A program made the translations under genes and the position numbers. The notes beneath the pieces are model-generated. The model had not been told where the DNA came from. It searched no databases and saw nothing but the letters and a program-made list of their open reading frames with translations. Source: JABFRJ01 sp033812735 (GTDB lineage: Bacteria; Pseudomonadota; Alphaproteobacteria; Rhizobiales; Hyphomicrobiaceae). Taken from it: 37,036 bases of DNA. The stretch covers positions 1-37,036 of the forward strand of contig JAPXTA010000038.1 in assembly GCA_033812735.1 (NCBI GenBank), in the 5' to 3' direction. Positions 8,971-17,776 of the stretch are shown here, piece by piece; within the stretch, counting starts at the first letter, position 1, and every line of letters starts with the position of its first letter.

Positions 8971-9231
8971 TCATCCGCGACGGCTGCCCATGAAGCGGGA
9001 AATCAGCCAGATCGGTACGACGATGATGGCGCCGAGGAGGAAGTACTGGACCGCCCAGTGAATGGCGTCGAAGCCGAGGTTGTAGATATTGCGGATGATG
9101 AGGCCGATGCGGTCGACGATATTGAAGGGCGTGATGCCCAGCGCCGACAAGATGACGCCCACCACGATCGACCAGAGCACGAGTTGCACGGCCGTGGCGG
9201 CAGGGGAGCGGGTAAACCTGTTTTGTTCCAC
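8971..9231 (-). CDS. Small membrane protein, DUF6460-like
   Basis: An 86-residue protein with two hydrophobic helices (about 13-33 and 58-78), a middle segment with FNIVDRIGLIIRNIYNLG, and a basic C-terminus (SRFMGSRRG). It resembles the rhizobial DUF6460 family, which has no known function. I chose the GTG at 9231 because AGGAG lies eight bases upstream (complement of 9240-9244). The frame also has an ATG at 9270, but its GGGGAG is only two bases away, and the added 13 residues are polar and unlike a family start. It probably forms an operon with the MATE gene downstream and is divergent from the molybdenum hydroxylase operon. Confidence 0.72.
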   Translation of the reverse strand: MEQNRFTRSPAATAVQLVLWSIVVGVILSALGITPFNIVDRIGLIIRNIYNLGFDAIHWAVQYFLLGAIIVVPIWLISRFMGSRRG

Positions 9232-9407
9232 GGGCGAATCTCCTGGGCGTCTGCAGCTTTTTTGTAGCATGGCTCCCCAGCGCTCCGCAAAGACCGGCCC
9301 GATAGGAATGAGTTGGCAGTGATTGCCGGGCCGGGCTAGTCTTTGGCCGCATCCAAATGCTTAAGCGAACGGCTCGCCGAGGGCCGGAGCGACGGGAGAG
9401 AGACTGT

Positions 9408-10289
9408 ATGCGATACGAGTCGCCAGATTCAGCAGAACGCGCGGCGGAACTGCTCGCGGCGGAGAGCGGGATTGCCCGTGTCCTGGCCGGGGGTACAGAT
9501 TTGCTGGTGCAGATGCGGACCGACATGATCGAACCGGCACTAGTCGTCGATATCAAGAAGATCGCGGAAGTCCGCAAGATCACCGAGGAAAAGGACGGGT
9601 CGTTCCGTATCGGCGCCGCGGTCACGGGTGCGGAGCTTCGTGAGCACGCACGGCTCAAGGCTGTGTGGCCCGGCGTCGTCGAGGGCGCCAACCTGATCGG
9701 GTCGACGCAAGTCCAGGGCCGCGCGACGATGGGCGGCAACCTGTGCAACGCCTCGCCGGCTGCCGACAGCGTACCGGGGCTGATCGCTGCGGGTGCCAAG
9801 GCCGTGATCGTCGGGCCGAAGGGCCGCCGCGAGGTGCCGGTCGAGGACGTCGTGACGGGCGTGCGCAAGCTGTCGCTCGCGAAGGGTGAATTGGTCGTCG
9901 CGTTCGTGCTGCCGCCGAAGGGCAAGCACGCGGGCGATGCCTATCTGCGCTTCATCCCACGGACCGAGATGGATATTGCGGTGGTCGGCTGCGGCGTGAC
10001 GCTTTCGCTCGACGACAGCGGCACGTGCACGGCCGCGAAGGTGGCGCTCGGCGCGGTCGCCGAACGGGCGGTCGTGGTTGCGGATGCGGCGAAGGCTCTC
10101 ATCGGAACCAAGGTCGATACGGCGGCTATCGAGAAGGCCGCTGCCGCCTGCAGTGCGGCCTGCCGTCCGATCGACGACAAGCGCGGCACCAAGGAGTTCC
10201 GCATCAAGATCGCTGGCGTACTCGCACAGCGGACCATCGCCAACGCTCTCGCCCGCGCGCAGGGCAAAACGGTGAAAGGATTGCACTGA
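9408..10289 (+). CDS. FAD-binding subunit of a xanthine dehydrogenase/CO-dehydrogenase-type molybdenum hydroxylase (CoxM-like)
   Basis: The 293-residue medium subunit of a three-part molybdenum hydroxylase; it carries FAD and passes electrons on from the iron-sulfur subunit. The two FAD-binding motifs of the family are present: AGGTDLL (27-33) and TMGGNLCNASPAADSVP (from 107). The CO-dehydrogenase FAD C-terminal domain follows. The start is placed at the ATG at 9408 (MRYESPDS), preceded by GGGAGAG; an ATG 17 codons upstream adds an arginine-rich stretch unlike the family. The stop at 10289 abuts the next start (TGAGATG), so the subunits are translationally coupled. Subunit order is medium-small-large. 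The substrate is unknown. Confidence 0.93.
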   Translation: MRYESPDSAERAAELLAAESGIARVLAGGTDLLVQMRTDMIEPALVVDIKKIAEVRKITEEKDGSFRIGAAVTGAELREHARLKAVWPGVVEGANLIGSTQVQGRATMGGNLCNASPAADSVPGLIAAGAKAVIVGPKGRREVPVEDVVTGVRKLSLAKGELVVAFVLPPKGKHAGDAYLRFIPRTEMDIAVVGCGVTLSLDDSGTCTAAKVALGAVAERAVVVADAAKALIGTKVDTAAIEKAAAACSAACRPIDDKRGTKEFRIKIAGVLAQRTIANALARAQGKTVKGLH

Positions 10290-10290
10290 G

Positions 10291-10779
10291 ATGTCGAAGA
10301 TCCACGTTGAAACGACGGTCAATGGCGATCCTGTCGAAGTCCTTGTGACGCCGGAACAAACCGTTCTCGATATGCTGCGCAACGACCTCGGCCTGACCGG
10401 CACGAAGGAGGGTTGCTCGACCGGCGATTGCGGCGCTTGCTCGGTGACGGTCGACGGCCGTCTCGTCTGCTCGTGCCTGATGCTCGCCGTGGAAGCCAAC
10501 GGCAAGAAGATCGGTACGATCGAGGGCATGGCGCAAGGCGACAAGCTGCATCCGCTGCAGGAGAAATTCCTGGAGCATGCGGCGTTGCAGTGCGGCATCT
10601 GCACGCCGGGTGTGCTCGTAGCGGCCAAGGCGCTGCTCGAGAAAAACCCCGATCCGACAGAGACGGAAGTACGCTACTGGCTCGCCGGCAATCTCTGCCG
10701 CTGCACCGGTTACGACAAGATCATCCGCGCCGTGCTCGATGCGGCCGAGGTCATGCGCAAGACGCCCGCGAAGGTTTGA
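10291..10779 (+). CDS. 2Fe-2S subunit of the molybdenum hydroxylase (CoxS-like)
   Basis: A 162-residue electron-transfer subunit carrying two [2Fe-2S] clusters between the molybdenum centre and the FAD subunit. The plant-ferredoxin-type cluster is bound by Cys42, Cys47, Cys50 and Cys62 (spacing C-x4-C-x2-C-x11-C; Cys60 is an extra). The second, helical-domain cluster is bound by Cys101, Cys104, Cys136 and Cys138 (CGIC ... CRC). All eight ligands are intact. It starts one base after the FAD subunit stop and ends 13 bases before the large subunit. It has no signal peptide, so the complex is cytoplasmic. Confidence 0.96.
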   Translation: MSKIHVETTVNGDPVEVLVTPEQTVLDMLRNDLGLTGTKEGCSTGDCGACSVTVDGRLVCSCLMLAVEANGKKIGTIEGMAQGDKLHPLQEKFLEHAALQCGICTPGVLVAAKALLEKNPDPTETEVRYWLAGNLCRCTGYDKIIRAVLDAAEVMRKTPAKV

Positions 10780-10792
10780 GGAGACGCTGCCC

Positions 10793-13081
10793 ATGCAAGA
10801 GAAAGTCAAAGGCGCAGGATCGAGCGAATTCAATCTCGTCGGCACGCGTCCTATCCGCCCCGATGGCATCGACAAGGTGACGGGGCGCGCGCGCTTCGGC
10901 GCCGACATGAACATGGCCGGCCAATTGGTCGGTCTGGTTCTGCGCTCGCCACATCCGCACGCTAAAATCAAGAGCATCGACACATCCGCGGCTGAAAAGC
11001 TCGATGGCGTGAAGGGGATTGTCACGTCGGCCGATCTGCCCGATCACCCAAGCGTCAGCTTCGGGGCCGGCGAAGGCTCCGCCAACTTCCACTACATGAC
11101 CCGCAACGTGATGGCGCGGGACAAGGTGCTTTACGAAGGGCATGCAGTCGCCGCCCTCGCGGCAACGACGGCTGCCATCGCGAAGAAAGCGCTCAAGCTC
11201 ATCAAGGTCGACTACGAGGTGCTGCCGCACGTCCTCGACGTCGACGAGGCGATGAAGCCCACCGCACCGGTTCTGATCCCCGATCTGATCACAACCGGCG
11301 TCAAGCCGGCGCCGACGACGGCGTCGAATGTCGCCGCGCGCGTCGAGTTCGCACTCGGCGATGTGGAGGCTGGCTTCAAAAAGGCCGACAAGATCATCGA
11401 GCGGACCTTCAAGACCGAGTCCGTCCACCAAGGCTATATCGAGCCGCACGCTTGCATCGCCTCGGTATCGCAGGACGGCAAGGGTGAGCTTTGGGTATCG
11501 ACCCAGGGTCACTGGGTCGTGCGCACATACTGCTCGCGCCTGCTCGGCTGGGACATCTCGAAGATCAAGGTCACCGCGGCTGAAATCGGCGGCGGTTTCG
11601 GTGGCAAGACGGTGGTCTATCTCGAGCCGCTGGCACTCGCGCTTTCGAAGAAGGCGCAGCGCCCGGTGAAGATGGTGATGACGCGCGAGGAAGTTTTCCG
11701 GGCGACGGGGCCGACGTCCGGCTCGAGTTCGCGCGTGAAGATCGGCGTTACCAAGGATGGCGTCATCACGGCCGCCGAAGCCGAGCTGAAGCTGATGGCC
11801 GGCGCGTTCCCTGGTGGATCGGTCGGTCCGGCGGCGATGACGGCTTTCGCGCCGTACGACATCGCAAACGTCAAGGCCTATGGCTATGACGTCGTCGTCA
11901 ATCGCCCGAAGGTCGCCGCGTATCGTGCACCCGGTGCGCCGATCTCGGGTTACGCCGTCGAAAGCGTGCTCGACGAGATTGCGCAGGCCCTGAACATGGA
12001 CCCGATCGAGTTGCGTTTGAAAAACGCAGCGAAGCAGGGGACCAAGGCGGCCTATGGTCCGAAGTTCGGACCGATCGGCATGATCGAGTGCCTGGAAGCG
12101 GCCAAGTCGCACGCACAGTATCGTACGCCCTTGGGCAAGAACCAGGCGCGCGGCGTCGCATCGGGCTTCTGGTTCAACATCGGCGGCGAGACGAGCGTGC
12201 AGATCGTGCTCAACGAGGACGGCACACTCGGCGTTTCCGCCGGTACGCCCGACATCGGCGGTTTGCGGGCGTCGCTTTGCATGCTCGCGGCGGAAGAGCT
12301 GCAGGTGCCGTACGAAAAGGTCAGGGCGCAGATCAGCGATACCGAAAGCCTCGGCTACAACTTCCTGACCGGCGGTTCACGGTCGACGTATTCGTCCGGT
12401 ATGGCGACGGTGGAGGCTGCTCGCGAGATCAAGAAGGAAGCGATCAAACGCGCCGCCAAGCTGTGGGAGCTGCCGGAAGAAGCCGTCGAGTGGGACAGCA
12501 ACAGCGTGCGGCCTGCCGGCGCGAACGCCGGTAAGCACAAGCCGATGACGCTCGCCGATATTGCCAAGATCGCGGGCAAGACCGGTGGTCCGATCGTCGG
12601 CTACTCGAAGATCAACGCGCAGGGGGCTGGGCCAACGCTCGGCACTCACGTCGTCGACGTCGAGGTCGATCCCGAAACCGGCAAGGTGACGATCCTGCGC
12701 TACCTGACGATCCAGGACGCGGGCCGCGCCATCCATCCGGCTTACGTCGAGGGGCAGTTCCAGGGTGGTGCCGCGCAAGGCATCGGCTGGGCGCTCAACG
12801 AAGAGTACATTTACGGAGCGGATGGACGGCTGCAGAACGCAGGGTTCCTCGACTACCGTATTCCGGTCGCCTCGGATCTGCCGATGATCGATGCCGTCAT
12901 CGTGGAGGTGCCGAACCCGGCGCATCCTTATGGCGTACGCGGTGTCGGTGAGACGCCGATCTGTCCGCCGCTCGCGGCCATCTCGAACGCCGTATCGCGC
13001 GCGACGGGGCATCGGTTCACCTCGCTGCCGATGTCGCCGCCGAAGGTGCTCGCTGCGATGGATGCGGCGAAGAAGGGTTAA
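10793..13081 (+). CDS. Molybdopterin-binding catalytic subunit of the molybdenum hydroxylase (CoxL/XdhB-like)
   Basis: The 762-residue large subunit that holds the molybdenum cofactor and hydroxylates or oxidises the substrate. Visible are the N-terminal aldehyde oxidase a/b hammerhead (RPDGIDKVTGRARFGADM), GGGFGGK (266-272), the active-site loop AYRAPG (376-381) and the catalytic glutamate in RGVGETP (Glu720). Form I CO dehydrogenase has AYxCSFR in the active-site loop, so this is not a classical CO dehydrogenase; AYRAPG is shared by many hydroxylases of aldehydes, N-heterocycles and aromatic acids. The start is the ATG at 10793 with GAGGAG nine bases upstream. No XdhC-type or MobA-type maturation gene or coxG is adjacent. 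A terminator follows. Confidence 0.93.
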   Translation: MQEKVKGAGSSEFNLVGTRPIRPDGIDKVTGRARFGADMNMAGQLVGLVLRSPHPHAKIKSIDTSAAEKLDGVKGIVTSADLPDHPSVSFGAGEGSANFHYMTRNVMARDKVLYEGHAVAALAATTAAIAKKALKLIKVDYEVLPHVLDVDEAMKPTAPVLIPDLITTGVKPAPTTASNVAARVEFALGDVEAGFKKADKIIERTFKTESVHQGYIEPHACIASVSQDGKGELWVSTQGHWVVRTYCSRLLGWDISKIKVTAAEIGGGFGGKTVVYLEPLALALSKKAQRPVKMVMTREEVFRATGPTSGSSSRVKIGVTKDGVITAAEAELKLMAGAFPGGSVGPAAMTAFAPYDIANVKAYGYDVVVNRPKVAAYRAPGAPISGYAVESVLDEIAQALNMDPIELRLKNAAKQGTKAAYGPKFGPIGMIECLEAAKSHAQYRTPLGKNQARGVASGFWFNIGGETSVQIVLNEDGTLGVSAGTPDIGGLRASLCMLAAEELQVPYEKVRAQISDTESLGYNFLTGGSRSTYSSGMATVEAAREIKKEAIKRAAKLWELPEEAVEWDSNSVRPAGANAGKHKPMTLADIAKIAGKTGGPIVGYSKINAQGAGPTLGTHVVDVEVDPETGKVTILRYLTIQDAGRAIHPAYVEGQFQGGAAQGIGWALNEEYIYGADGRLQNAGFLDYRIPVASDLPMIDAVIVEVPNPAHPYGVRGVGETPICPPLAAISNAVSRATGHRFTSLPMSPPKVLAAMDAAKKG

Positions 13082-13104
13082 TCCCCGCCACAGGCGGACA
13101 TGAG

Positions 13105-13140
13105 GAGGCCGGTTTCTTTGGGGGACCGGCCCTCTTTCTT
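13105..13140 (+). terminator. Intrinsic terminator of the molybdenum hydroxylase operon
   Basis: Stem GGCCGGT (13107-13113) / ACCGGCC (13125-13131), extended by GA/TC pairs across a bulge, followed by CTCTTTCTTT. It lies 25 bases after the large-subunit stop. Confidence 0.75.
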
Positions 13141-13300
13141 TGCGCGTTTCGATTTGCGCGCGTCCAATTTCGTCCAGGAGCAGCGAGAGGTTTTTTGCGC
13201 ACTCTCACCTATCGGCGCTTGGTAAACGCCAGCCACGGGCCATGTGGGGGCTATTTGGAGCTATCCCGGGGCGACCCGAGCGAGACCGGCGGCGAGCTGC

Positions 13301-13768
13301 CTATTTGAGGGTTTCCTTGACGAGGTCGTCGAGCATGGCCTCGATTTCAGCGAAGGCCTTCTTACTGGCGTCGGTCTTGGCGGTGCCGAGGCCCCGGAAG
13401 CCGACCACCGTCTCACCGGGCTTCGCGGTCGTCTCGTAAGCGAACACCAGGAAGGGGCAATTGCCGAAGTTCATCGGATCGGCTTCGACCATCATGCGGG
13501 TGTACTTGGCCGAGCAAAAAGCGACGAACTCGCCATGCTTGTAGACCGACTTGCCGGCGCCGACGTCCGCTGCCGTGCGGTCCAGCATCTTGGCGATATT
13601 GCCTTCGGACTGGACGGCAAAGCCCTTGGCGACGACGGCATTGCCGAGCTCGAAGCGGACCTCGTCGAAGGGCTTTTTCGAGGTGTAGGTTTTCACGTCC
13701 TGCGCCATGGCAACGGACGACAGCCCGAGGCATGCGAGCCAAGCCAGAACGAGTTTAGCGGCGCGCAT
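13301..13768 (-). CDS. Exported DUF302-like protein
   Basis: A 155-residue protein with a clear signal peptide: basic start MRAAK, a hydrophobic core, and an AMA-Q cleavage site near residue 21, so it should be periplasmic. The mature part resembles DUF302: KPFDEVRFELGNAVVAKGF near its start, a central HGEFVAFCSAKYTRMM and NCPFLVFAYET. DUF302 has no firm function. Two cysteines (in AFCSA and GNCPF) could form a disulfide or bind a ligand. The ATG at 13768 is chosen because GGAGAG lies just upstream and the signal peptide begins there; the frame is open about 73 codons further, but that extension is not protein-like. The next gene upstream ends about 46 bases away. Confidence 0.78.
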   Translation of the reverse strand: MRAAKLVLAWLACLGLSSVAMAQDVKTYTSKKPFDEVRFELGNAVVAKGFAVQSEGNIAKMLDRTAADVGAGKSVYKHGEFVAFCSAKYTRMMVEADPMNFGNCPFLVFAYETTAKPGETVVGFRGLGTAKTDASKKAFAEIEAMLDDLVKETLK

Positions 13769-13814
13769 GACACTCTCCTCATGAAGAGTTCGGGCTTGAG
13801 TGGACGTCGGGGTG

Positions 13815-14015
13815 TCAGAAGCAGAAGGCGTTGGCGACCCCGGTTGCCAGATCGACGAGAATTGCCGGACCGCGGACGGCCAGCAGGTATGAGGCGAGTA
13901 AAACCAAGGCCAGCACAATGCCCCAGACGGCCCTGCGGACGCCACGAGGCATGCCTTCGGCGGCAGCGGAGTCTTGGCCGCTTTCAACCCGGGGCATGGT
14001 CTCGGTGTTGCTCAT
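13815..14015 (-). CDS. Small single-helix membrane protein, unrecognised
   Basis: A 66-residue protein with a polar, acidic N-terminal 25 residues and one hydrophobic helix (VWGIVLALVLLASYLLAV, about 31-48), then a short tail ending NAFCF. The predicted start is the ATG at 14015, preceded by AGAGGA. An upstream in-frame codon at 14033 has no ribosome binding site. It lies 46 bases before the DUF302 gene, so the two may be cotranscribed. I do not recognise a family. A coding role is supported by the ribosome binding site and the helix, but it is short. Confidence 0.55.
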   Translation of the reverse strand: MSNTETMPRVESGQDSAAAEGMPRGVRRAVWGIVLALVLLASYLLAVRGPAILVDLATGVANAFCF

Positions 14016-14092
14016 CAAATCCTCTGAGATCACTCCATCATAGCGATTAGCGCTTGCACTTGTCTCACATCAAACCGCTTCAAGAACCCGCC

Positions 14093-15316
14093 TCAAGCTG
14101 TCTTGGCGGCCGCCATTCCGGCTGCAACGCGTGCGGTCGGCTTTTCCCTGATCGGCCAGTGGATGAGCGCTGCGAACAGGCCGAGGCCGATCGAGATCCA
14201 CCACATCATATCATAGCTCTTGGTCACGTCGTAGATGCGACCGGCGAGCCAGAGGCCCGTGAACGAGCCAACCTGGTGCGAGAAGAAGACGAAGCCGAAC
14301 AGCATGGACATCCATTGCGTGCCGAAGAACAGGCCAACGAGACTTGAGGTCAAAGGCACCGTCGAAAGCCAGAAGAGGCCTAGGAGCGCGGAGACGCCAA
14401 TGACGACGGCGGGGGTCGTCGGCAGGAACAACAAGCCAAGGAACGCGAAGATGCGCATGAAGTAGATGAAGCTCAGGCCGATACGGCGCTCGACATACTT
14501 GCTCGACTGTCCGGCGAGATAGGTGCCGACGATGTTGCAAATGCCGACGGCCATCAGTGCCCAGACACCGACCCAGGGGGGAAGCCCCTTGTCGCTGACG
14601 AACGCGGGGAGATGCACGCCGTAGAACGCGACGTGGAATCCGCAAACGAAGAAGCCTGCCGTGAGCAGCCAGAAGCTCGGATGCGAAAAGGCCTCGCGGA
14701 ATGCTTCACCCAGCGTCTGCGAGCGCAGAATGCCGGGGCCTGCAGTAGGCTTGCCGGCAAGCGCCCAGGCGAGCGGGAGCATCAGCAGGCCGGTCGCCGA
14801 GAGCACCATGAGGCTCATCTGCCAACCGGTGTATTCGATCAGCAGGTGGGTGTAGGGGAAGGCGATGAGCTGGCCGACGCCGCTCGCCATACCGAGCGAT
14901 GCAATCGCCGCGGTGCGCCGATCTTCCGGCACGGCGCGGCTGACGGCGCCGACGAGGGCCGTCACCCCGGTCCCTGCGACGCCGATGCCGGTCAGGATAC
15001 CAGAGACGTATAGATGGATCGGCGCGGTGGCATAGCGCATCGCCACCAAGCCCGCGATCGTGCTTGCCACGCACGTCACGAGCACGCGGCCCGCTCCGTA
15101 TTTATCTGCGATGGCGCCGGCGACGATCGACAAGAGGCCCCACGTCAGGTTCGCCAAGGCCATGGCATTTGAGAACGGCTCGCGGCCGATACCGAGGTCC
15201 TGGGCGATCGGTTTCAGGTAGAGGCCCATAACCTGGCGCAGCCCCATGGCCATGCCGACGATCGTCGCGGCTGCCAATAGGACAAGCCAAACGGGCTTCT
15301 TGCCGGGGTTGCTCAT
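14093..15316 (-). CDS. Major facilitator superfamily transporter
   Basis: A 407-residue inner-membrane carrier with 12 hydrophobic helices and the usual 6+6 arrangement. The loop between helices 2 and 3 (GAIADKYGAGRVLV) is the MFS signature. The N-terminal half, with GLRQVMGLYLKPIAQDLGIGREPFS and NLTWGLLSIVAG, resembles the monocarboxylate/oxalate-formate branch of the superfamily, so an organic-acid anion is a reasonable guess but cannot be shown. The ATG at 15316 is preceded by GAGGCG. It is flanked by the small membrane protein downstream and the O-antigen-ligase-like gene upstream, both on the same strand but with gaps of 77 and 84 bases. Confidence 0.93.
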   Translation of the reverse strand: MSNPGKKPVWLVLLAAATIVGMAMGLRQVMGLYLKPIAQDLGIGREPFSNAMALANLTWGLLSIVAGAIADKYGAGRVLVTCVASTIAGLVAMRYATAPIHLYVSGILTGIGVAGTGVTALVGAVSRAVPEDRRTAAIASLGMASGVGQLIAFPYTHLLIEYTGWQMSLMVLSATGLLMLPLAWALAGKPTAGPGILRSQTLGEAFREAFSHPSFWLLTAGFFVCGFHVAFYGVHLPAFVSDKGLPPWVGVWALMAVGICNIVGTYLAGQSSKYVERRIGLSFIYFMRIFAFLGLLFLPTTPAVVIGVSALLGLFWLSTVPLTSSLVGLFFGTQWMSMLFGFVFFSHQVGSFTGLWLAGRIYDVTKSYDMMWWISIGLGLFAALIHWPIREKPTARVAAGMAAAKTA

Positions 15317-15400
15317 GATGTCGCCTCGTTATTGTCGTTTGGGCGGCACCATATCCGAGCAAGTCGCGGCCCGCCAGACAGGTGAGCGCAGAGGTGTGCG

Positions 15401-16765
15401 TCAACGGCGCAATGGTAAGCGGCGACTATTGGCCGGGCGCGTGAACAGCTGATGCGCGGTGTTCGGCTCCGGGCGCGGCGCGGGCCGCCTGGCGAGCACT
15501 GCGGTATGAATCGACAGCCAAACGAACAGGACCCAGATCAAATCGTTGCGATTCAGTATGATGCTCTCCGTCAGGCTCTGGAAGAGCCAGTAGAGCAGAA
15601 AGGGGAGTGCCAGCGGCAGCAATGGATCGGTCATGCGCCAACGCCGCAGCGCATCGAAGGCCGTCCACATGGTCCAGACATAACGGCCAAGAACGAAGGA
15701 CAACGCCACGACGCCGACCATGCCGAAACCGAGGCGAAGCTCGACGAAGCTCGAGTGGGCTGACGTCGGCACGAAGTACATCGTGTCTTGGAACAGCTTG
15801 CGAGGCAGGTAGGCGTCACTCCAGAAGGCGACGTAGCCGTAGCCCAGCCAGTAGGCTTCATCGATGTAGGGCTGGACCAGAACCCAGATGGGCAAGCGGT
15901 TCGACAGGGTGGAATCCTTGCCGACCAGAGCGGGCAACGTCTCGAGAGCCGCGATGATCGTGTCGGGGAAGAGTGCTGCCAGTGTTCCGAAAGAGATCAG
16001 CGAGAGCGGGACCCACAAGGCGAGACGCGGTTGCCAGCGCCGCGGTGCCAGCGCCACCGACAACACGACGATGCCGACCAGCCAGGACGTCGTGGAACGG
16101 GCCGCGATCCACAGGAACAGATTGGCCGCGATGCCAAATGCCAGCCATTTCGGCCACGGTCCCGGATTGGCGCGGCGGAAGACAACGAGGATCAAGAGAG
16201 ACATTGCGCACAACGCGCCGAGGCTGTTCTTCTGTTCGTGGAGGCCTTTCCAGGTGCCGACCCACGGCCCGTCCTGGTGGATGCCGACACTCGGCAAGGC
16301 CACGATGGCGGCCACGTCCAGCAGAGGGTTGATGGCCGATGCGATGGCGGCGATGGCAAGCGCCTGGGAGGGTGGAATGGCCGCGCCCAAGAGAAGACCG
16401 ACCAACGTCGTGCCGAGGAGAGTCAGTGACTGCGTCAAGGTCTCACCCGGTGCGACCGACCAGACCACGGAGATCAAAGGGAGAAGCGAAAAGAGAAGTG
16501 GTACCGCCGCGCGGCCGATCAGCGGCAGAACGATATGCGACCGCAGGGCGAGCATCAGTCCAACAATCGCGTAGAGGACGAGATACATCGGCCACTTCGG
16601 CATCGACGGCAGGCCAAGCATGATGTCGATGATCACCGTCGGCAGCATACCCGAGACGATGACAAGGATGATGACGACAAGCGTCATCTCGCCTTTGGAC
16701 AAAGGCGCTGACGCCACGCCCGTCGCCTGACGCGGCACGGCGTTCGATTTGTGAAAGTGCACCAA
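15401..16765 (-). CDS. O-antigen ligase / polysaccharide polymerase family membrane protein
   Basis: A 454-residue polytopic inner-membrane protein (about 11-12 helices) of the Wzy/WaaL/ExoQ class, which joins or polymerises lipid-linked glycans at the outer face of the inner membrane. The large loop has the class features: GKDSTLSNRLPIWVL and, later, SAHSSFVELRLGFG, corresponding to the STLSGRxxIW and HNxFLE patterns of ExoQ-like members. No polysaccharide gene cluster surrounds it, so its glycan is unknown. The start is uncertain: the first codons are TTG (16765) and GTG (16762), while the ATG at 16687 has AAAGGCGAG just upstream but would begin at the edge of the first helix. Confidence 0.85.
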   Translation of the reverse strand: MVHFHKSNAVPRQATGVASAPLSKGEMTLVVIILVIVSGMLPTVIIDIMLGLPSMPKWPMYLVLYAIVGLMLALRSHIVLPLIGRAAVPLLFSLLPLISVVWSVAPGETLTQSLTLLGTTLVGLLLGAAIPPSQALAIAAIASAINPLLDVAAIVALPSVGIHQDGPWVGTWKGLHEQKNSLGALCAMSLLILVVFRRANPGPWPKWLAFGIAANLFLWIAARSTTSWLVGIVVLSVALAPRRWQPRLALWVPLSLISFGTLAALFPDTIIAALETLPALVGKDSTLSNRLPIWVLVQPYIDEAYWLGYGYVAFWSDAYLPRKLFQDTMYFVPTSAHSSFVELRLGFGMVGVVALSFVLGRYVWTMWTAFDALRRWRMTDPLLPLALPFLLYWLFQSLTESIILNRNDLIWVLFVWLSIHTAVLARRPAPRPEPNTAHQLFTRPANSRRLPLRR

Positions 16766-16881
16766 GGCGGCTTCGTCGGATGGAGTGTCCCTGCGACTTG
16801 CCTCTTAAGCCGGGTATCGCCGAGGGGCGAGGGCCCACTCCAGTCTTGGTCAACGCGCCGGGCCGCGTGGTCCAGCTCCGA

Positions 16882-17520
16882 TCAATGGCGCTGCAGGACG
16901 GCGACCAGCGATTTCACGTTGCCGCCGTTCTGCGCGATGTAGTCCTCGAACAGTTTCTTGAGGAACGGCGTCATCCAGAAGCCCATCGCTTGCGCATCGC
17001 GCACGCGGTACGTGCTGCCGATTTTCGTCAGCATCCAGGCGACTTCGTAAGAGCTGCCATCCTGGAGGGTGACGGTCGAGTCGACCATGAGGCCGTATTT
17101 GGCGCGACGGCTTTCCTGGGCGAACTTGACGCTGGCAACCGGATACTTCGGCGCCTCGTTGGCGGCGTAGCGACCGATGAAGCGGGTCATACCGCTGAGA
17201 TAGGGCTCGCGATCCGCGTTATCGAGGCGGGCGCGATAGTCGCCGAGGGCATAAACGCCGATCTGGGCCACGTCACCATGCCGGGCGACCGCGAGCTGCA
17301 TGGCCTGCGGAGACCGGGTACGCGCCGCCGACATCAGTTCTTTGGATACCCGCTCCATGTAGAGGACGGCTGGATCGCCAGCCGCGGCGGCGGACTTGGA
17401 AAGTGCGCCGATCGCCATGGTGAGTGAGACGACGGCGAGGAGGAGGCCGGCCAGCGGAGCGGAGCGTGAGACGGACTGCATGTTCCGGTGTGCCATCGGT
17501 GTCACTTCCATCGTGTCCAT
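16882..17520 (-). CDS. MlaC/Ttg2D-like periplasmic phospholipid-binding protein
   Basis: A 212-residue exported protein of the MlaC (toluene tolerance Ttg2D) family, which in E. coli shuttles phospholipids between the outer membrane and the MlaFEDB transporter. It has a signal peptide (basic start, hydrophobic PLAGLLLAVVSLTMAIGAL, probable cleavage after SAAAA). The mature part has IGVYALGDYRARL, a middle beta region (VTLQDGSSYEVAWMLTKIGSTYRVRDAQAMG) and the terminal FEDYIAQNGGNVKSLVAVL, all in the order seen in MlaC. The mla ABC genes are absent here. Start choice is uncertain among in-frame ATGs at 17520, 17511 and 17496; the last has GGAAG eight bases upstream. It lies 116 bases upstream of the O-antigen-ligase-like gene. 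Confidence 0.8.
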   Translation of the reverse strand: MDTMEVTPMAHRNMQSVSRSAPLAGLLLAVVSLTMAIGALSKSAAAAGDPAVLYMERVSKELMSAARTRSPQAMQLAVARHGDVAQIGVYALGDYRARLDNADREPYLSGMTRFIGRYAANEAPKYPVASVKFAQESRRAKYGLMVDSTVTLQDGSSYEVAWMLTKIGSTYRVRDAQAMGFWMTPFLKKLFEDYIAQNGGNVKSLVAVLQRH

Positions 17521-17776
17521 CGTGTCTCATGCAAACCGCGACAGACAAGACCGAGAAAGACTTTCGGGCCAATCCGTTGTTTGCGGTCCGTTCCGGCGAG
17601 CGCCATTTGCGCAAGCCGTCAAATCAATCGAGACTCACCTAACGCGAGCGCGCGGGCCTGTCCATGGCGAGGGTCCGCTGTCTCTGGTTTTCCAGAACCG
17701 CGGATCACCCTCAGTGACCTAATTTCAACGCTCAGTCTGGCTCAACTATGGCAATGCCGGAGTTTCTCACAACTGA

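Noticed and set aside
10751..12112. 453-codon minus-strand frame across the molybdenum hydroxylase large subunit
   Set aside because: Shadow of a complete and well-conserved gene; composition is Arg/Asp/Leu-rich as expected from complementary codons.
9408..13081. Reading this operon as aerobic CO dehydrogenase
   Set aside because: The active-site loop is AYRAPG, not the AYxCSFR of form I enzymes, so the CO substrate is not supported.
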